Shown one piece after another: positions 8,590 through 17,739 of a stretch of DNA of 64,000 bases. The notes beneath the pieces were generated by a model, which had not been told where the DNA came from, ran no database searches, and saw only the letters and a program-made list of their open reading frames with translations. The position numbers were made by a program, and so were the translations under genes. The stretch comes from Bartonella sp. HY038. Lineage in GTDB: Bacteria > Pseudomonadota > Alphaproteobacteria > Rhizobiales > Rhizobiaceae. The stretch covers positions 186,001-250,000 of the forward strand of contig NZ_CP059725.1 of NCBI RefSeq assembly GCF_014117425.1, given 5' to 3'. The first letter of the stretch is position 1. Each line of letters starts with the position of its first letter.

Positions 8590-10250
8590 TTACATATTGG
8601 GATAAACTGGCCCTTCTCCCCCTTGTGGGCATGTCCAATTAATATTTTGATTGGGGTCTTTAATATCACATGTTTTGCAATGAAGGCAGTTCTGCGCATT
8701 AATAATGTAGTTTTCAATGCCATCTTTCTCAATCCATTCATAAACACCCGCGGGGCAATAGCGCATTGATGGCCCAGAAAAAATCTGCAATTCTGATGTT
8801 TCCTGTGTGTTTAATGATTGCACTTTTAAATGGCAAGGTTCATTTTCTTCGTGATTGGTATTGGATAAAAAAACCGAAATAAGTCGATCGAAAGTTAAAA
8901 CATTATCTGGTTTTGGATAAGATATTGGTTGGTGGTTTTGCGCAGGTTCCAAACATTGATAATCGGCTTTGCCATGGCTTAACGTGCCAAAAAATGAAAA
9001 GCCCAATAGGCTTTGGCACCACATATCAAAACCGCCTAATTTAACACCAATCTTTGTTCCATATTTTGACCAAAGTGGTTTAACATTGCGCACCTTATAC
9101 AAATCTTTACCAATATTACTATCGCGCCAAGTGGTCTCGATGTCAGTTACTTCATCATGGGCGCGCTTATCTTGAATTGCCTTTGCTATGAAATTGGCAG
9201 TATAAATTCCCGACAATACGGCATTGTGTGAGCCTTTGATACGCGGCACATTAACAAAGCCGGCGGAACAGCCGAGCAATGCGCCACCTGGAAAACTTAG
9301 CTTTGGAACCGATTGCCATCCGCCTTCGGTTATTGCTCGCGCACCATAGGCTATGCGCTTGGCGTTTTTAAAAGTTGGGGCAATAAGACTATGAGTTTTA
9401 AAACGTTGAAACTCATCAAAGGGTGATAAATACGGATTTTTATAATTTAAATGCACCACATAACCAACACTTACTTGATTATTTTCTAGGTGATATAAAA
9501 ATGCGCCGCCACCGGTTTGATTGTCCAATGGCCAACCAGATGCGTGTTGTACAAGCCCCGGCTGATGTTGGGATGGATCAATTTCCCATAATTCCTTTAT
9601 GCCAAGACCATATTTTTGCGGGTCGCAATCCTTGTCAAGTTTGAACCTATGTATAATCTGTTTGGCCAATGAACCACGAGCGCCTTCAGCAATAAGGGTG
9701 TATTTGCCAAGCAGCTCCATACCGCGCATATAATTTGCGCTAAGGCTACCGTCTTTTTCAACTCCCATAATATCACCGGTAGCAACACCAATCACAGCGC
9801 CGTCAATATTATAAAGAACCTCAGTTGCGGCAAAGCCTGGATAAATATCAACACCCAAGGCTTCGGCTTGTACACTTAGCCATCGGCAAACATTGCCCAG
9901 CGATACGATATAATTCCCATGATTAGAAAGCATTTTTGGTATAATAAAAGCGGGTATTTTTTGTAATTTTTTTCAGTTAACTCATAAAAATGATCGTCGG
10001 TAACCGGTGTTTTGAAGGGATGACTTGTGTCATTGCGCCAATCAGGTAACAAAGTGTCAATGCCAATCGGGTCCACAACTGCACCTGAAAGAATATGTGC
10101 GCCGACTTCAGCGCCTTTTTTCAAGACAACAACCGATAAATCGCCATTTAATTGTTTTAAGCGGATTGCTGCGGCAAGCCCCGCAGGTCCTGCGCCAACA
10201 ATTACCACGTCAAATTCCATGCTCTCACGGTCTGGAAGCGCATTTGTCAT
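8590..10250 (-). pseudogene. electron transfer flavoprotein-ubiquinone oxidoreductase, split by a frameshift
   Basis: Inner-membrane-associated FAD/4Fe-4S enzyme that passes electrons from reduced ETF to ubiquinone. The N-terminal part (10250 to about 9975) has the FAD dinucleotide motif VVIVGAGPAGLAAAIRL. The remainder (about 9970 to 8590) continues in the -1 frame with SNHGNYIVSLGNVCRWL and the complete cluster ligands MRYCPAG and NCLHCKTCDIK...WTCPQGG. The frames join at TGAAAAAAATTACAAAAAATACC (runs of seven and six A, minus strand; T-runs at 9967-9973 and 9957-9962 on plus). One extra A in either run restores a normal protein of about 553 residues. The rest is undamaged, so this is a very recent mutation, a sequencing error, or a gene rescued by slippage. 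It is last in the etfB-etfA-aldehyde dehydrogenase series, matching its role as the ETF acceptor. Confidence 0.9.
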
Positions 10251-10393
10251 TGTCTATCTGTCCTTATTTCAAATATGCGCGTTGGATATTAGCGCATTTT
10301 ATTGGGCGCAGCTAAGGGATTGCCGATCGGGAGTTAACCAAAACGGCTCATTGTAGCGAAATAGGTTTCAACCTTAGTTTTTGAGAAAGCAGC

Positions 10394-11890
10394 TTAGCAT
10401 TGATATTTCATCCAAATGGTTTTGAGACCGGTGAACTTATCAAGAGCATGGAGCGATAAATCTCGACCAAAACCAGATTGACCAAAACCGCCAAAGGGAG
10501 TTTTTGCGCTTAATGCATCAACCGTATTGACCGAAACCGTTCCTGCCCTCAAATTGGCTGAAACGCGGTGTGCTCTTGAAAAATCATCCGTCCATACTGA
10601 GGCTGCTAATCCGTAAATACTATCATTGGCAATGGCAACTGCTTCGTCTTCATTTTCAAAGGCAATGATTGAGAGAACTGGTCCAAATATTTCTTCCTTG
10701 GCGATGAGGCTATCAGGCTTAACTTGATCAAAAATAGTTGGGGTGATGTAGCAACCCTTGTCATTTATCATAATGCGATTTCCCCCGCTCACCAATCGCG
10801 CCTCGTTTTTACCTTTGGTTATATAATCCATCACCGTATTGGTTTGCCGCTCATCAACCATGGCCCCCATGCCAGAAGCAGGATCTAGTGGATCTCCCGG
10901 TTGCATTGTTTTTGATAAAGCAACAAGCCGTGCCACGAAATCATCACGAATGCTTTTTTCAACCAAAAGTCTTGAATTTGCTGAGCAGATTTCGCCTTGA
11001 TTGAAAAATATTCCAAAAGCCGCCATTTCGGCAGCCTTATCAAGGTTTTTACAATCGGCAAAAATAAGGTTTGGACTTTTGCCACCCGTTTCGAGCCATA
11101 CTTGCTTCATATTGGATTGACCAGAATATTGCATGAAGCGTTTGCCCGTAGCGGTTGATCCCGTAAAGGTTAAACAATCAACATCCTCATGTAAACCAAG
11201 AGCTTGTCCTGCAATAGCGCCCAATCCTGGCACTACATTTAATACACCTTCAGGTAAACCCGCTTCAATGGCAAGTTCGGCTAGCCGCAAGGCTGATAGG
11301 CTTGATTGTTCGGCAGGTTTTAACACAATAGAATTACCCGCAGCTAAGGCCGGTGCACATTTCCATGTTGCCATATCAAGCGGAAAATTCCATGGTACAA
11401 CAGCGCCAATAACGCCAAGCGGCACACGGCGCATCATGGCGAGATCACCCGCTTGAGTTGGTGCTATTTCATCATAAATCTTGTCGATAGCTTCACCATA
11501 CCATTGAAAAATAGCTGCCGATCCTGGTACATCACCCGTATAGGCATCAACAACGCGCTTACCCATATCAAGGCAATCAAGCAAAGCCAATTCAACACTA
11601 TTTTTGCGGATGAGGTCGGCAAGGCGTAAAAGTACCTCTTTACGCTTTTCTGGTGCCGCGTTGGACCAAATACCGCTTTCAAACGAGCGCCGTGCTGATT
11701 TAACCGCACGATCTATATCGCTAGCGCCGCCAGCGGCAATTTCTGCAATTTTTTCACCATTAGCTGGGTTGATACAATCAAAGCGTTCGCCGTTTTTGGC
11801 TGCCACAAATTGACCATCGATGAAAATATCTTTGCGAAATGTTAGCTTCTTTGCGTCATTTTGCCATTGTTGATAGGTTCTATCGCCCAT
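10394..11890 (-). CDS. NAD(P)-dependent aldehyde dehydrogenase, PuuC-like
   Basis: Oxidises an aldehyde to the acid with NAD(P). 498 residues, normal for the superfamily. It has PWNFPLDMATWKCAPALAAG (cofactor-binding region), FTGSTATGK, the general-base Glu in LETGGKSPN near residue 268 and the catalytic Cys in NQGEICSANSR near 302. The overall pattern is closest to gamma-glutamyl-gamma-aminobutyraldehyde dehydrogenases (PuuC) and related amino-aldehyde enzymes, but substrate cannot be fixed by reading. It lies between etfA (34 bases upstream) and ETF-QO on the same strand, so it probably removes the aldehyde made by the nearby alcohol or amine dehydrogenases. Confidence 0.9.
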   Translation of the reverse strand: MGDRTYQQWQNDAKKLTFRKDIFIDGQFVAAKNGERFDCINPANGEKIAEIAAGGASDIDRAVKSARRSFESGIWSNAAPEKRKEVLLRLADLIRKNSVELALLDCLDMGKRVVDAYTGDVPGSAAIFQWYGEAIDKIYDEIAPTQAGDLAMMRRVPLGVIGAVVPWNFPLDMATWKCAPALAAGNSIVLKPAEQSSLSALRLAELAIEAGLPEGVLNVVPGLGAIAGQALGLHEDVDCLTFTGSTATGKRFMQYSGQSNMKQVWLETGGKSPNLIFADCKNLDKAAEMAAFGIFFNQGEICSANSRLLVEKSIRDDFVARLVALSKTMQPGDPLDPASGMGAMVDERQTNTVMDYITKGKNEARLVSGGNRIMINDKGCYITPTIFDQVKPDSLIAKEEIFGPVLSIIAFENEDEAVAIANDSIYGLAASVWTDDFSRAHRVSANLRAGTVSVNTVDALSAKTPFGGFGQSGFGRDLSLHALDKFTGLKTIWMKYQC

Positions 11891-11924
11891 AATTGTTCTC
11901 CCTTTATTATTATACTTGCTATGA

Positions 11925-12854
11925 TTAGAGCGATTTTGTCAGTTCTGGAATAAGGTCAAAAAGATCGCCAACCAAGGCATAATCGGCAATCTGCATGATT
12001 GGTGCGTCTTCATCCTTGTTAATGGCAACAATAATTTTTGAATCGCCCATGCCGGCAAGATGTTGAATAGCACCAGAAATACCAACGGCAATATACAGGT
12101 CTGGCGCAACTATTTTACCCGTTTGTCCTACCTGCCAATCATTGGGGGCGTAACCCGCATCAACCGCCGCACGGCTTGCCCCAAGGGCTGCGTTAAACTT
12201 GTCGGCAAGGGGTAAAAGCAGTGATTGAAAGGCTTCTTTTGAACCAAGTCCGCGTCCTCCTGATATAACCACTTTAGCCGAGCTAAGCTCTGGTCTATCA
12301 CTTTTTGAGCCTTCATTTTTTAGGTGCTTAGTAAGGCAAGGATCATTTGCAGGTGCTAGATTTTGTATAGGAGCCGAGCCACCATTTAAAGCCGCCGCAA
12401 ATGCAGATGTACGCACGGTGATGACTTTTTTACTATCGGTTGATTGTACGGTTTCAACTGCATTGCCTGCGTAAATTGGTCGTTTAAAAGTGTCTGGCGA
12501 CACAACCGCGATGATGTCCGATATTTGCATAACGTCAAGCTTTGCTGCAATCCGTGGCATGATATTTTTGCCCGTTGTCGTTGCCGCAGCCATGAATATA
12601 TCATAGTGATCTGCTAAAGAAAGAATGGTGGCGGCGACCGGCTCTGCCATTTGATGGTCAAGATAATCTGCTTCACTCAAAATAACTTTGCGAATACCTA
12701 GCAATTGTGCTGCTTGCTCTGCTACTGTTTGAACATTGTTCCCGCAGATTAAAATGTCGATATCACCACCTATGGCTTGGGCGGCACTTAGCGCATTTGC
12801 GGTTTGCAAAGATAGGTTTTGATTGTCATGTTCGGCCAATAAAAGAATTGTCAT
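11925..12854 (-). CDS. etfA: electron transfer flavoprotein subunit alpha
   Basis: FAD-carrying subunit of the soluble ETF heterodimer, which collects electrons from flavoprotein dehydrogenases and delivers them to ETF-QO. 309 residues. The C-terminal FAD domain is intact, with VVISGGRGLGSKEAF, LGASRAAVDAGYAPNDWQVG, QTGKIVAPDLYIAVGISGAI and INKDEDAPIMQIADYALVGD in the expected order. It starts 14 bases after etfB, and its reading is clean. The presence of a trimethylamine-dehydrogenase-like enzyme 2.8 kb upstream fits, since such enzymes are known to use ETF as the electron acceptor. Confidence 0.96.
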   Translation of the reverse strand: MTILLLAEHDNQNLSLQTANALSAAQAIGGDIDILICGNNVQTVAEQAAQLLGIRKVILSEADYLDHQMAEPVAATILSLADHYDIFMAAATTTGKNIMPRIAAKLDVMQISDIIAVVSPDTFKRPIYAGNAVETVQSTDSKKVITVRTSAFAAALNGGSAPIQNLAPANDPCLTKHLKNEGSKSDRPELSSAKVVISGGRGLGSKEAFQSLLLPLADKFNAALGASRAAVDAGYAPNDWQVGQTGKIVAPDLYIAVGISGAIQHLAGMGDSKIIVAINKDEDAPIMQIADYALVGDLFDLIPELTKSL

Positions 12855-12868
12855 TTTGCTATCCTCCC

Positions 12869-13618
12869 TTAAAGTGCTGCATTTTCGGTTTTAATCTTGG
12901 CAACAAGTTCACTTATTGTTGCAACTTTAATTCCAGCTTTGCGCTTTGCAGGCTCTTCAACATTAAGGATTTTCAATCGCGGATTTAGCTCTATGCCAAA
13001 ATCGCTCGCTTGCTTTTCTTCAATAGGTTTTTTCTTCGCTTTCATAATATTGGGAAGAGATGCAAATCGTGGTTCATTTAAACGCAAATCCACGCTGACA
13101 ATGGCAGGAAGCTGTGCTTCAATAATTTCTAAGCCGCTATCAACTTCGCGCGTTACTTCAATCTTGTCGGCAAATACATCAAGTTTTGATGCAAAGGTAG
13201 CCTGTCCCCAATTTAGCAGCGCCGCTAGCATTTGCGCCGTCTGGTTGCAATCATCATCAATTGCTTGCTTACCAAGTAAAACAAGATCAGGCTTTTCTTG
13301 CTCAATGATGGCTTTTAAAAGCTTAGCAATATTGAGTGGCTCTAAACGCTCATCACTTTTAATATGAATGGCCTTGTCCGCTCCCATGGCAAGGGCTGTG
13401 CGCAAGGTTTCTTGTGCGGCTTGCGGCCCAATAGACACCACGGTAATCTCATCGGCTTTACCAGCTTCCTTTAAGCGTACGGCTTCTTCAATTGCCACTT
13501 CATCAAAAGGATTGATCGACATTTTGACATTGGCAAGATCTACGCCACTACCATCACTTTTAACGCGTGGTTTGACATTATAGTCAATAACCCGCTTTAC
13601 ACCCACTAATATTTTCAT
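12869..13618 (-). CDS. etfB: electron transfer flavoprotein subunit beta
   Basis: AMP-binding partner subunit of ETF. 249 residues, standard length. Begins [19 protein letters not shown] and contains [21 protein letters not shown], the AMP/adenine-binding region, and [21 protein letters not shown], both characteristic. It is the first gene of the etfB-etfA-aldehyde dehydrogenase-ETF-QO run. The 178-base gap before it is long enough for its own promoter, so it may not depend on read-through from the amidohydrolase gene. Confidence 0.96.
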   Translation of the reverse strand: MKILVGVKRVIDYNVKPRVKSDGSGVDLANVKMSINPFDEVAIEEAVRLKEAGKADEITVVSIGPQAAQETLRTALAMGADKAIHIKSDERLEPLNIAKLLKAIIEQEKPDLVLLGKQAIDDDCNQTAQMLAALLNWGQATFASKLDVFADKIEVTREVDSGLEIIEAQLPAIVSVDLRLNEPRFASLPNIMKAKKKPIEEKQASDFGIELNPRLKILNVEEPAKRKAGIKVATISELVAKIKTENAAL

Positions 13619-13796
13619 TTTATTCCCTCAACTTATATTTATTATTTTAGACTTTCGATTTTATCAAAAGCATATCACTGCTTGCATAATGATAAAGTGC
13701 TTTCATGCTAAAAAAAATCAAACTAATGCATAGGAAAAATATTACTCTTAAGGCAGCAAGCTGCATGCAGTGTCATTGAATTTTTAATATTGCTTA

Positions 13797-15437
13797 TTAT
13801 TGCTTTTGATAGACTAAACGTCCCCCAACAAAGGTAGCTAACACTTCTACATCAGCTAAATCATCAGGCGGAATTTCTAGTGGATTATGCGAAATAATGA
13901 TAAGATCAGCTAATTTACCTTCACAAATTGACCCTTCATATTTTTCGCGGTGTCCTGCATAGGCAGCCCCTAATGTATAGGCATTTATAGCGTCGATTAC
14001 GCTAATGCGCTGGTCTGGAACCCAACCATTTGCAGGTTCGCCATCACGGCTTTGTCTTAGCACTGCATTTCGAATACCAATAAAAGGATTAAGATCAACA
14101 ATTGGCCAATCCGTACCAAAGGCAACAGCAGCGTCATGGTCAAGCAGCGATTTTATAGGAAAAGCGAGGGGTAAATTATCGGTGCCGGCGCGTTTTTCCC
14201 AAACGCCAACCATGCCTACCCATTGATCTTTGGGGTAGATCATTGCTGGTTGCATGGATGCAATGGCGTTTATGTGCTTGAAGCGACTTAAGTCTTGCGC
14301 CGCTGGAATTTCTACATGCTCAACCCTTGGCCGTTGTTGGCGTGATTGTTCAATGTCGCTTTCATAGCCATCAAGGGCAAAACTTATAGCTCCTCGCCCT
14401 ATTGCATGCGACCAAATTTGCAAACCTGCTGCTTGTGCTTGATGAATGGCGGATTGATATGCCATGCTATCCCATAATAAATCACCATGTTCATTTATTT
14501 TATCATTATAGCCATCCGGCATATAAGCGGTGTGGGATTCTAAGACGCCATCAATGAAAAATTTCATTACTCTTGCATCAAGAAAATTATCCTTAAACCG
14601 CTTATGCCTTTCTAATGCAAGATTAAGTGTTTCTTTATCCAATACTGGCGGATTGCATAGGGTTGCTAGAGTAAAGCGCAAGGTCAATTCGTGATTGTTT
14701 CGCAATTTTTCTAAATGCGGCAACATTTCATCATCAAATCCGGCGCTTTGTACCCGTGTAATACCTAGTTTATTTGCTTCAATAATAGCAGTTTTTAGCA
14801 TTGCTAATGTGTCATCATCACTGGCTTTTGGTATTTTAGCTTCAACGATTTTTGCAGCTTGTTCAATCAACCAACCTGTCGCGTTGCCGTCTTTATCACG
14901 GACAATTCTTCCGTTTTCTGGATCTTTAGTGTCTTTATCAATGCCGGCAAGTTGAAGGGCCTTGCTGTTTGCCCAAGCCGCATGGGCCATGCCAGAATAA
15001 AAGAAAACCGGCCGATCATTGACAATTTTATCAAGCATTGAGCGATGAAACTCTTTGCCTACCATGTCATCATAGCCATAGCTAAACTCCAAACCGGTGA
15101 TCCATTGGCGGTTGGGATTATCCTTGGCATATTTTGCCAGTTTTTCTTCAGCTTCAGCAAAGCTTTTTGCCTCGCGTAGCCCAATCACATCAAGATATTG
15201 CGATCCCCAAATAAAGTGCAAATGGGCATCAATAAAACCCGGCATTAAGGTTTTGCCTTGCAAATCTATGATCTCTGCATCACTTTTGATCATGCTTGCA
15301 AGGTCGCTAAGGTCACCAACTTTTACTATAAGTCCTGCCTCGACCAAAACCGCTTCAGCCAAAACCGGTTCAAACTTGTTGCAAGTTTTCTCCATGGTTA
15401 AAATGACACCATTTTTAAAAAGCATTTGAGTCGCCAT
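13797..15437 (-). CDS. amidohydrolase family 3 protein (YtcJ-like)
   Basis: Metal-dependent amidohydrolase of the YtcJ/amidohydrolase-3 type, 546 residues, probably cytoplasmic. The metal-binding HxH appears in MPGFIDAHLHF near residue 75, a histidine in WSHAIGRGA and another in VEHVEIP lie mid-protein, and FGTDWPIVDLNP near residue 435 supplies the conserved Asp. The C-terminal GKLADLIIIS closes the composite beta-sandwich typical of the superfamily. Natural substrates of this family are mostly unknown. Its position between the amine dehydrogenase-like gene and etfBA suggests that it removes an acyl or formyl group from an amine intermediate; this is inference only. Confidence 0.85.
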   Translation of the reverse strand: MATQMLFKNGVILTMEKTCNKFEPVLAEAVLVEAGLIVKVGDLSDLASMIKSDAEIIDLQGKTLMPGFIDAHLHFIWGSQYLDVIGLREAKSFAEAEEKLAKYAKDNPNRQWITGLEFSYGYDDMVGKEFHRSMLDKIVNDRPVFFYSGMAHAAWANSKALQLAGIDKDTKDPENGRIVRDKDGNATGWLIEQAAKIVEAKIPKASDDDTLAMLKTAIIEANKLGITRVQSAGFDDEMLPHLEKLRNNHELTLRFTLATLCNPPVLDKETLNLALERHKRFKDNFLDARVMKFFIDGVLESHTAYMPDGYNDKINEHGDLLWDSMAYQSAIHQAQAAGLQIWSHAIGRGAISFALDGYESDIEQSRQQRPRVEHVEIPAAQDLSRFKHINAIASMQPAMIYPKDQWVGMVGVWEKRAGTDNLPLAFPIKSLLDHDAAVAFGTDWPIVDLNPFIGIRNAVLRQSRDGEPANGWVPDQRISVIDAINAYTLGAAYAGHREKYEGSICEGKLADLIIISHNPLEIPPDDLADVEVLATFVGGRLVYQKQ

Positions 15438-15551
15438 TTATATATCCACTTTTTTAGTTGAAGTTTAAAAGCACGATAGTGAAGTGCGCCGCGTGCAATA
15501 ATTAAAGGGATTAGCTGCACGCGGCAAAATTGAATAGCAATTGGTTTGCCT

Positions 15552-17618
15552 TTAACTTGCCAATGCGGTTACCTCACGTCTAAAGGGTAAAGCATCACCA
15601 AAATCTGGCTCGTCAAGTTCACGTGCAAAGCGATGCCCTGCATAGGTTGCCCATGCAATCGGGCCTGGTGCTTCGGCATCGCCAAACACTTTAATTGTTT
15701 GGATGCCATGATCATTCCATTGATCAGGCATGGCTTTTAATGATTGCCAAAGCGCATCATTTTGTAAGCGTGATGTTACTAAAAGCACCTTATCGGCTGG
15801 AAGGGCAGATTGCTTGCCTGAATACACACATTCGCTCACCACCCCACCATTTTGAATTTGGGAGATTGAGCGATTTAAAATGATTTCAACGCCCATATCG
15901 ACCAAACGACGATGAATGGTGGCTTGTTCTAGCGTGTTGCGTGTCCAATCAGAAACATAGGCCGATGGGGTAACCAGTGTTACTTGGCAACCTTGTTTGA
16001 TTAAAAGCTCTGCCATAACGCCGCCCATATAATAATGGTCATCATCAAAAATAACCACATGGCCGGAAAGCTCGGCTCCTGCCATTAAATCATCAGGCGT
16101 ATAAATTGGCATTGCTGCGTCAATCGGCATTGGTACCACATGGGCGCGTGCAACACCATCACGCCGCCAAGTTGAACCCGTTGCAATAGCAACATTATCA
16201 AAGCCAAATTCTAAAACATCATCTGCGGTAAGCTTACTATCAAAATAAACTTCGACATTAGGCATTTGGCTAATTTGATATTCGCGGTAATCGCGCACAC
16301 GTCCCCAAGCGGAAAGTCCGGGCAAACGACATTCTTTAGCAACGCGGCCACCAAGTTCAGTTCCAGCTTCGGCAAGCACGACTGTGTAACCACGAAGCCC
16401 AAGGGCTCTTGCTGCCTCCATGCCGGCGGGGCCTGCGCCAACTATTAACACGCTTTCTGTTGTGCCTTTTGCCTGCATACGCTCAGGGTGCCACCCCTTA
16501 CGCCATTCTTCCATAAAGGTGGGGTTTTGTGTGCAGCGTGAAATTGACATGGTCATGTCGCCGGTTACGCAAATATTGCAGCCAATACATTCGCGAATAT
16601 CTTCTATCCGCCCTTCCTCGATTTTTTTTGGCAAAAACGGATCAGCAATTGATGGGCGCGCACAACCAATAAAATCCAATACACCAGACTTAATCATGCG
16701 CACCATAACATCAGGGGAAGTAAAGCGACCAACACCAACCACAGGCTTTTTGGTTAGATTGCGAATACCACTCACCAAATTTTCTTGGGCGGCTTCTTCT
16801 TTAAAGCGTGATGGGCCAGAGCAATCTTCCCATGCGCCATGGGCAAGATCCCACAAATCTGGAATATCGCCATTCATTTCAATCATGTCGCGCACTTCAG
16901 CATTGGAAAAGCCAAGATCGCTAATCATTTCGTCTAATGAAATACGCAAAGTAAGGCCGCAAGTATCACCAATGGCATCGCGTCCTTCCTCGATGAGTTC
17001 GCGCATGAGGCGTGAGCGATTTTCAAGACTGCCGCCATATTCATCTGTGCGTTGGTTGGTGGCTTTCGATAGGAAATGTTGGATAATACCAAAACCATGG
17101 GCACCATAAAGGCAAACAAGATCAAAGCCTGCTTGCTTGGCACGCAAAAAGGCATTTTTATGCCAGCGACGTAAATCCTTAATATCTTGCTTATCCATGG
17201 CGCGCGCTTGCACCGGATCATTGGTGAATGTGCGGATCGGCAAGGCGCTTGGGCCGCGTGGTACTTCCTTGGTATAAAGATTAGGGCCATTTATGCCTGA
17301 ATAAGCTAATTGTATGCCAGCCAATGCGCCATGCTCATGCATAGCGTCAGCCATACGGGCAAGGGCCGGAATATCTGCGTCATCCCAAAGGCGAAGTTCA
17401 ATAAAAGGGGTGATTTCCGATGTGTGATGCATTTCTGTTTGTTCAGTAAAAATAACGCCCCAACCGCCTTCTGATTTCATCCGGCGCATGGTTGCAGCAG
17501 CCGTTGGATCACGATAGCCACCACCATTACAATGGGGTACTTGGTAAAAGCGGTTTTTAGCCGTAACTGGGCCAATTTTCATTGGTTCAAACAAAATATC
17601 ATAACGTGGGTCACGCAT
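15552..17618 (-). CDS. trimethylamine/dimethylamine dehydrogenase-like iron-sulfur flavoprotein
   Basis: Oxidative N-demethylating-type dehydrogenase of the TMADH/2,4-dienoyl-CoA-reductase family, 688 residues. An N-terminal FMN TIM barrel (1-340), a 4Fe-4S motif C-x2-C-x2-C-x11-C near 344-362, and a C-terminal dinucleotide-binding part (VLIVGAGPAGMEAARALGL) follow in order. Cys30 in FYQVPHCNGG aligns with the residue that anchors 6-S-cysteinyl-FMN in TMADH, and GCARPSIADPFLP plus CLYGAHGFG are conserved. By my hand alignment the TMADH substrate-pocket aromatics are replaced: position 60 is Gln (as described for dimethylamine dehydrogenase), position 105 is Ala, and no Trp follows the cluster. 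Substrate is therefore probably not trimethylamine. Electrons should pass to the ETF encoded downstream. A strong GGAGGGG ribosome site precedes the start. Confidence 0.88.
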   Translation of the reverse strand: MRDPRYDILFEPMKIGPVTAKNRFYQVPHCNGGGYRDPTAAATMRRMKSEGGWGVIFTEQTEMHHTSEITPFIELRLWDDADIPALARMADAMHEHGALAGIQLAYSGINGPNLYTKEVPRGPSALPIRTFTNDPVQARAMDKQDIKDLRRWHKNAFLRAKQAGFDLVCLYGAHGFGIIQHFLSKATNQRTDEYGGSLENRSRLMRELIEEGRDAIGDTCGLTLRISLDEMISDLGFSNAEVRDMIEMNGDIPDLWDLAHGAWEDCSGPSRFKEEAAQENLVSGIRNLTKKPVVGVGRFTSPDVMVRMIKSGVLDFIGCARPSIADPFLPKKIEEGRIEDIRECIGCNICVTGDMTMSISRCTQNPTFMEEWRKGWHPERMQAKGTTESVLIVGAGPAGMEAARALGLRGYTVVLAEAGTELGGRVAKECRLPGLSAWGRVRDYREYQISQMPNVEVYFDSKLTADDVLEFGFDNVAIATGSTWRRDGVARAHVVPMPIDAAMPIYTPDDLMAGAELSGHVVIFDDDHYYMGGVMAELLIKQGCQVTLVTPSAYVSDWTRNTLEQATIHRRLVDMGVEIILNRSISQIQNGGVVSECVYSGKQSALPADKVLLVTSRLQNDALWQSLKAMPDQWNDHGIQTIKVFGDAEAPGPIAWATYAGHRFARELDEPDFGDALPFRREVTALAS

Positions 17619-17739
17619 AGATCCCCTCCTTCTTCCGTATTTAAAACGGTATTTTTGTTAAAGTTTTCTATTCTTAGTCCTTAGAGATCTTGCTGATTTA
17701 TTCATTGAATTTTGGCAAAATCCCTATAAAATTGGCAGC

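Noticed and set aside
8590..10250. Treating the two ETF-QO pieces as two separate genes
   Set aside because: Neither part is a complete protein; the join matches the middle of one conserved protein and lies at a homopolymer.
13755..13772. GCAGC-AA-GCTGC / CTGCATGCAG repeats before etfB
   Set aside because: Too short and without T-run or clear operator geometry to call a terminator or site.
16420..17109. 229-codon plus-strand frame opposite the TMADH-like gene
   Set aside because: Antisense to a strongly conserved protein; no ribosome site and Ser/Arg-rich composition typical of a shadow.
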